Assembly (NCBI GenBank): GCA_964611585.1
Contig: CAZTAK010000004.1
Location: forward strand, 1-64,000
Reading direction: 5' to 3'
From: CAZTAK01 sp964611585
GTDB taxonomy: Bacteria > Pseudomonadota > Alphaproteobacteria > SHVP01
DNA length: 64,000 nt
The position numbers and the translations under genes were made by a program. Each line of letters starts with the position of its first letter. Positions within the stretch are counted from its first letter, which is position 1. The notes below the pieces were generated by a model. That model made no database searches. It saw only the letters and a program-made list of their open reading frames with translations, and was not told where the DNA came from. This document shows, one piece after another, positions 61,308 through 64,000 of this stretch.

Positions 61308-62219
61308 ATGACCCTTATTCCCTTTGACGATCGCGATGGAGTTGTCTGGTTCAACGGCGGCCTCGTTCCCTGGCGCGAGGCCAGAATCCATGTACTGAGC
61401 CATGGGCTTCATTATGCCAGCGCCGTGTTCGAAGGGGAACGCGTCTATGGCGGCGAGGTGTATAAGCTCGCCGAGCATACCGAACGGCTCGCCTATTCGT
61501 CTCGTGTCATGGGATTCGAGTTGCCCTATTCGGCGGCCGAAGTCGATACCGCTACCCGCGAAACGATCGCGGCGCTTGGCATCGAGGACGGCTACGTCCG
61601 TCCGGTCGCCTGGCGCGGCAGCGAAATGATGGGCGTGTCGGCGCAGGCCTGCCGGATCAATCTGGCGATCGCGGCGTGGGCGTGGCCGTCCTATTTTTCG
61701 CCCGAGGCGCGGATGAAGGGAATCCGTCTGAAAATGTCCAGATGGCGGCGGCCGTCGCCCGAAACCGCGCCAACCGATACCAAGGCGGCTGGCCTGTACA
61801 TGATCTGCACGCTGTCGAAACATGAGGCGGAAGCGGCGGGCTATGACGACGCGTTGATGCTCGATTACCGCGGCCGGGTTGCCGAGGCGACCGGCGCGAA
61901 TATATTTCTCGTCAAGGACAACGTTCTGCATACACCGACGCCTGACTGCTTCCTCGACGGCATCACGCGGCGCACGGTCATTGGTCTGGCGCAGGCGCGC
62001 GGCTACGAGGTGATCGAACGCGCGATCATGCCTGAAGAACTGGCCGGGCCGGACGAAGTGTTTCTGACCGGCACCGCCGCCGAGGTAACGCCGGTCGGCG
62101 AAATCGACGGTCATACCTATACCGTCGGGCCGGTCACGCAGACCTTGATGGACGATTACGAGAATACGGTTCGCGGCCGGCCGCTGGCGCAAGAGCCGGT
62201 AGCGGCCATGGCCGGCTAA
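61308..62219 (+). CDS. ilvE: Branched-chain amino acid aminotransferase
   Basis: A 303-residue fold-type IV PLP enzyme. VLSHGLHYASAVFEGERVYG and VRPVAWRG hold substrate-site residues; the PLP Lys is in SPETAPTDTKAAGLYMICTL; GRVAEATGANIFLVKDNVLH and EVFLTGTAAEVTPVGEIDG follow. It transaminates Leu, Ile and Val. ATG 61308 is the natural N-terminus; the upstream in-frame extension is not family-like. Divergent from the marR gene. Confidence 0.95.
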   Translation: MTLIPFDDRDGVVWFNGGLVPWREARIHVLSHGLHYASAVFEGERVYGGEVYKLAEHTERLAYSSRVMGFELPYSAAEVDTATRETIAALGIEDGYVRPVAWRGSEMMGVSAQACRINLAIAAWAWPSYFSPEARMKGIRLKMSRWRRPSPETAPTDTKAAGLYMICTLSKHEAEAAGYDDALMLDYRGRVAEATGANIFLVKDNVLHTPTPDCFLDGITRRTVIGLAQARGYEVIERAIMPEELAGPDEVFLTGTAAEVTPVGEIDGHTYTVGPVTQTLMDDYENTVRGRPLAQEPVAAMAG

Positions 62220-62279
62220 CGCACCCGCCTTTAGGATCGATTCCAGCGTACCCGGCCTGCGGTGGGCGGTATCCTCCGG

Positions 62280-62732
62280 TCAGGTCCTGGCCCAGCGCTC
62301 CGCGGCTTCGTCGTCGCTGGCGCGGGTCTCGACCCACCGTTCGCCGTCCGTGGTTTCCTCTTTCTTCCAGAACGGCGCTTTCGTCTTCAGCCAATCGATG
62401 AGAAAGGCGCACGATTCAAGCGCGGCAGCGCGGTGCGCCGATGCCGTCGCCACCAGTACGATCCTTTCGCCCGGCAGAAGGCGGCCAACTCGGTGAATTA
62501 TTAGGCAGGCCTGGAGCGGCCAGCGCGACCGCGCCTCGTCCTCGATCGCCGCGAGCTGTTTTTCTGTCATGCCCGGGTAGTGCTCGAGGGTCATCGACGA
62601 TAGGGCGGCGCCCGCTTGCCCGGCGCGCACCACGCCGACGAAGCTGGCGACGCCGCCGACATCGGTGCGGCCTTCAGTCAGTGCAGCGATTTCCCGGCCC
62701 GGGTCGAAGCCCTCTTTCTGTACACGGATCAT
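62280..62732 (-). CDS. moaE: Molybdopterin synthase catalytic subunit
   Basis: A 150-residue MoaE: GGVASFVGVVRAG, LEHYPGMTEKQLAAIEDEAR, HRVGRLLPGERIVLVATASA, HRAAALESCAFLIDWLKTKA and the catalytic PFWKKE with the Lys pair. Forms molybdopterin synthase with MoaD, adding sulfur to precursor Z. Six bases after the moaD stop. Confidence 0.96.
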   Translation of the reverse strand: MIRVQKEGFDPGREIAALTEGRTDVGGVASFVGVVRAGQAGAALSSMTLEHYPGMTEKQLAAIEDEARSRWPLQACLIIHRVGRLLPGERIVLVATASAHRAAALESCAFLIDWLKTKAPFWKKEETTDGERWVETRASDDEAAERWART

Positions 62733-62738
62733 GACGGC

Positions 62739-62990
62739 TCAGCCACCCGTGACCGGGGGAAATAGGGCGACTTCGTCGTCGCTCGAAACCGGGTCATTGG
62801 CGCGCGCGTAATCCTGGTTGACCGCAACCCGGACGACGCTGAGATCGGCCAGGGCCTCGGCATGGCGGGGGCTCCGATCCTTTAGCCAGTCAAGCAGTGC
62901 GCCCACCGTGGCGACATCGGCGGGCGGGTCGAGGTTTTCCTCCGCTGTCCCGACCTTCGAGCGCAACCACGCAAAGTACAAAATCTTCAA
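62739..62990 (-). CDS. moaD: Molybdopterin synthase sulfur carrier subunit
   Basis: An 83-residue ubiquitin-like protein ending in the obligatory Gly-Gly (FPPVTGG), which is thiocarboxylated to carry sulfur. MKILYFAWLRSKVGTAEEN is the normal start. Its ATG overlaps the moeA stop by four bases, so moeA-moaD-moaE is one operon. Confidence 0.95.
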   Translation of the reverse strand: MKILYFAWLRSKVGTAEENLDPPADVATVGALLDWLKDRSPRHAEALADLSVVRVAVNQDYARANDPVSSDDEVALFPPVTGG

Positions 62991-64000
62991 CGGAGTACCT
63001 CGCTGAACGGAAGGAAGTCGATGCTGTCACCCCTTTCGACTTGAGCCAGGTCCTCGGGGAGTTCGATCAGGCCGTCGGCTTCGACCATCGAGGTCAGAAT
63101 GCCTGAACCGTCGTGGGCAAACTTGACGGCGCTCAGGGTGCCGTCGGGGTCGCGCGTCAACCGCGCCCGCAGCCACTCGCGGCGATTCAATTTTTTTCGG
63201 TATTCGAAATCGGCGCGCACGCGAAACAGGTGCGGCGCGATCGTAGTGGCGCCGCCGAGGCGCAGAACCAGGGGCCGAACGAAGCGCAAGAACGTAACCA
63301 TGGCGGCGACCGGGTTGCCGGGAATTCCGACGAAGGGGATTGCACCGATCTGTCCCATCGCGAGTGGCCGGCCCGGCTTGATGGCGAGCCGCCAGAAATG
63401 AAGACGACCCAGGTCTTCGACGGCGGCGCGGACATGATCTTCGCCCCCGACCGAAACTCCGCCCGAAGTAAGAATCAGATCGTGGTCAGGGGCGGCATCC
63501 TTGAGGGCAGCGCGCACCGCTTCAAGCCGGTCCGCGAGGATGCCGAGGTCGCTTACCGTCGCCGCCAGGGACTCGGTCAGAGCGGCCAGCATATAGCGGT
63601 TGGAATCGTACAGGGCACCGGGGGGCAAGTCGCTGCCGGGATCGATCACTTCGTCCCCGGTTGAAAAGACTGCGACGCGAATCGGCCGATACACCGTCAC
63701 GCTGGCGGCGCCGGTCGAGGCGATGACGCCGACATCTTGCGGTCGCAAGCGCTGACCCCGGGTCAGAACCGTTGCGCCACGCCGTATGTCCTCACCTGCC
63801 CGGCGGCGGTTGTCGCCGTGGCCAAGGCCAGCGGGCAGTGTCACGCGGCCTCGTTCGATGGTGCAGTCTTCCTGCATAGCAACGGTGTCTGTGCCCCGGG
63901 GCATTGGGGCGCCGGTAAAGATGCGAATGGCGGTTCCGTCCGCGGCTTCGCCAGCAAAGGGGTGTCCGGCCGCCGCGGTGCCCGCGATCAGGAGGGCGCC
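62987..64000 (-). CDS. moeA: Molybdopterin molybdotransferase MoeA, C-terminal part (truncated by window edge)
   Basis: The minus-strand frame is open to the window end (338 residues seen). It contains IRIFTGAPMPRGTDTVAMQE, PRIRVAVFSTGDEVIDPGSD-like sequence, YDSNRYMLAALTESL, ILTSGGVSVGGEDHVRAAVE and GIPGNPVAAMVTFLRFVRPL, the MoeA domain III and later signature. It inserts molybdenum into adenylated molybdopterin. The N-terminal ~60-70 residues lie beyond the window. With moaD and moaE this supports molybdenum-cofactor assembly; no molybdoenzyme gene is seen in the window. Confidence 0.95.
   Translation of the reverse strand, partial: GALLIAGTAAAGHPFAGEAADGTAIRIFTGAPMPRGTDTVAMQEDCTIERGRVTLPAGLGHGDNRRRAGEDIRRGATVLTRGQRLRPQDVGVIASTGAASVTVYRPIRVAVFSTGDEVIDPGSDLPPGALYDSNRYMLAALTESLAATVSDLGILADRLEAVRAALKDAAPDHDLILTSGGVSVGGEDHVRAAVEDLGRLHFWRLAIKPGRPLAMGQIGAIPFVGIPGNPVAAMVTFLRFVRPLVLRLGGATTIAPHLFRVRADFEYRKKLNRREWLRARLTRDPDGTLSAVKFAHDGSGILTSMVEADGLIELPEDLAQVERGDSIDFLPFSEVLR

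Overview
The window is high-GC chromosomal DNA, almost certainly from an alphaproteobacterium of the Rhodospirillales type. It is probably a scaffolded draft or metagenome assembly, because three 100-base runs of N interrupt it. The assignment rests on the petABC cytochrome bc1 operon, the Lgt/MidA/PgeF cluster divergent from a UbiK-like gene, the Nudix/DUF6111-like/CCA-transferase run, the prs-rplY-pth-ychF block, an EnvZ/OmpR-type pair with a MarR/IlvE divergent pair, and uniformly alphaproteobacterial housekeeping proteins.

Layout. 1-3490: the end of a surface-polysaccharide locus, with a carbamoyltransferase, a DUF5989-like mini-protein, an SxtJ-like membrane protein, a WecA/MraY-type sugar-phosphate transferase, a NusG/RfaH-like antiterminator and a winged-helix regulator. 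The regulator's presumed promoter carries two near-identical palindromic operators. 3489-6071: an orphan hybrid histidine kinase. 6072-8433: an accessory strip with a lower-GC coiled-coil membrane protein, a strong hairpin, tRNA-Gln, a gap and tandem repeats. 8434-10399: a two-gene respiratory module (ethylbenzene-dehydrogenase-like haem protein plus NapC/NirT-type tetrahaem cytochrome), followed by two gene relics. 10646-19722: methyltransferases, a small ParB-like protein, a lipoprotein, pseudouridine catabolism (psuG, psuK), an amidase, a glutathionyl-hydroquinone reductase and a GNAT enzyme. 19862-26731: a MoxR/DUF58/DUF4159/membrane-protein operon. 26835-29703: DUF1285-like, CoA-pyrophosphatase-type Nudix, DUF6111-like and CCA-adding enzyme. 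29732-34462: two paralogous secreted proteins and a decayed cyclase/ATPase/TPR signalling gene. 34576-38593: hemF, trmL, petABC. 38765-41725: a lower-GC DNA methyltransferase, probably a restriction-modification fusion, inserted after the petC terminator. 41912-46845: methionine salvage (mtnP, apt, mtnA) and an aldolase/dehydrogenase fusion. 46880-55725: dienelactone hydrolase, MaoC protein, ychF, pth, rplY, prs, a lipoprotein, pgeF, midA, lgt and ubiK. 55857-64000: DUF3105-like, YbjN-like, proC, a CsaA-like protein, the two-component pair, marR, ilvE, moaE, moaD and partial moeA.

Most of the window is ordinary. The items most worth a second look are as follows. (i) A family of three ~134-bp elements (28070, 55728, 58538) lies exactly in intergenic spaces and supplies stop codons to neighbouring genes. 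(ii) A double operator is threaded through the -35/-10 of the polysaccharide regulator. (iii) A nonsense codon replaces the Walker A lysine of the cyclase/ATPase. (iv) Cytochrome b has Val at the Qo-site glycine linked to strobilurin resistance. (v) The haem-protein/NapC-like pair may be an uncharacterised periplasmic redox system. (vi) The truncated 5' ends of a divergent gene pair are fossilised between the cytochromes and a methyltransferase. I did not find a convincing wholly new multi-gene system. The cytochrome pair, the lower-GC DUF6161-like protein and the methylase fusion are the best candidates for functional novelty.
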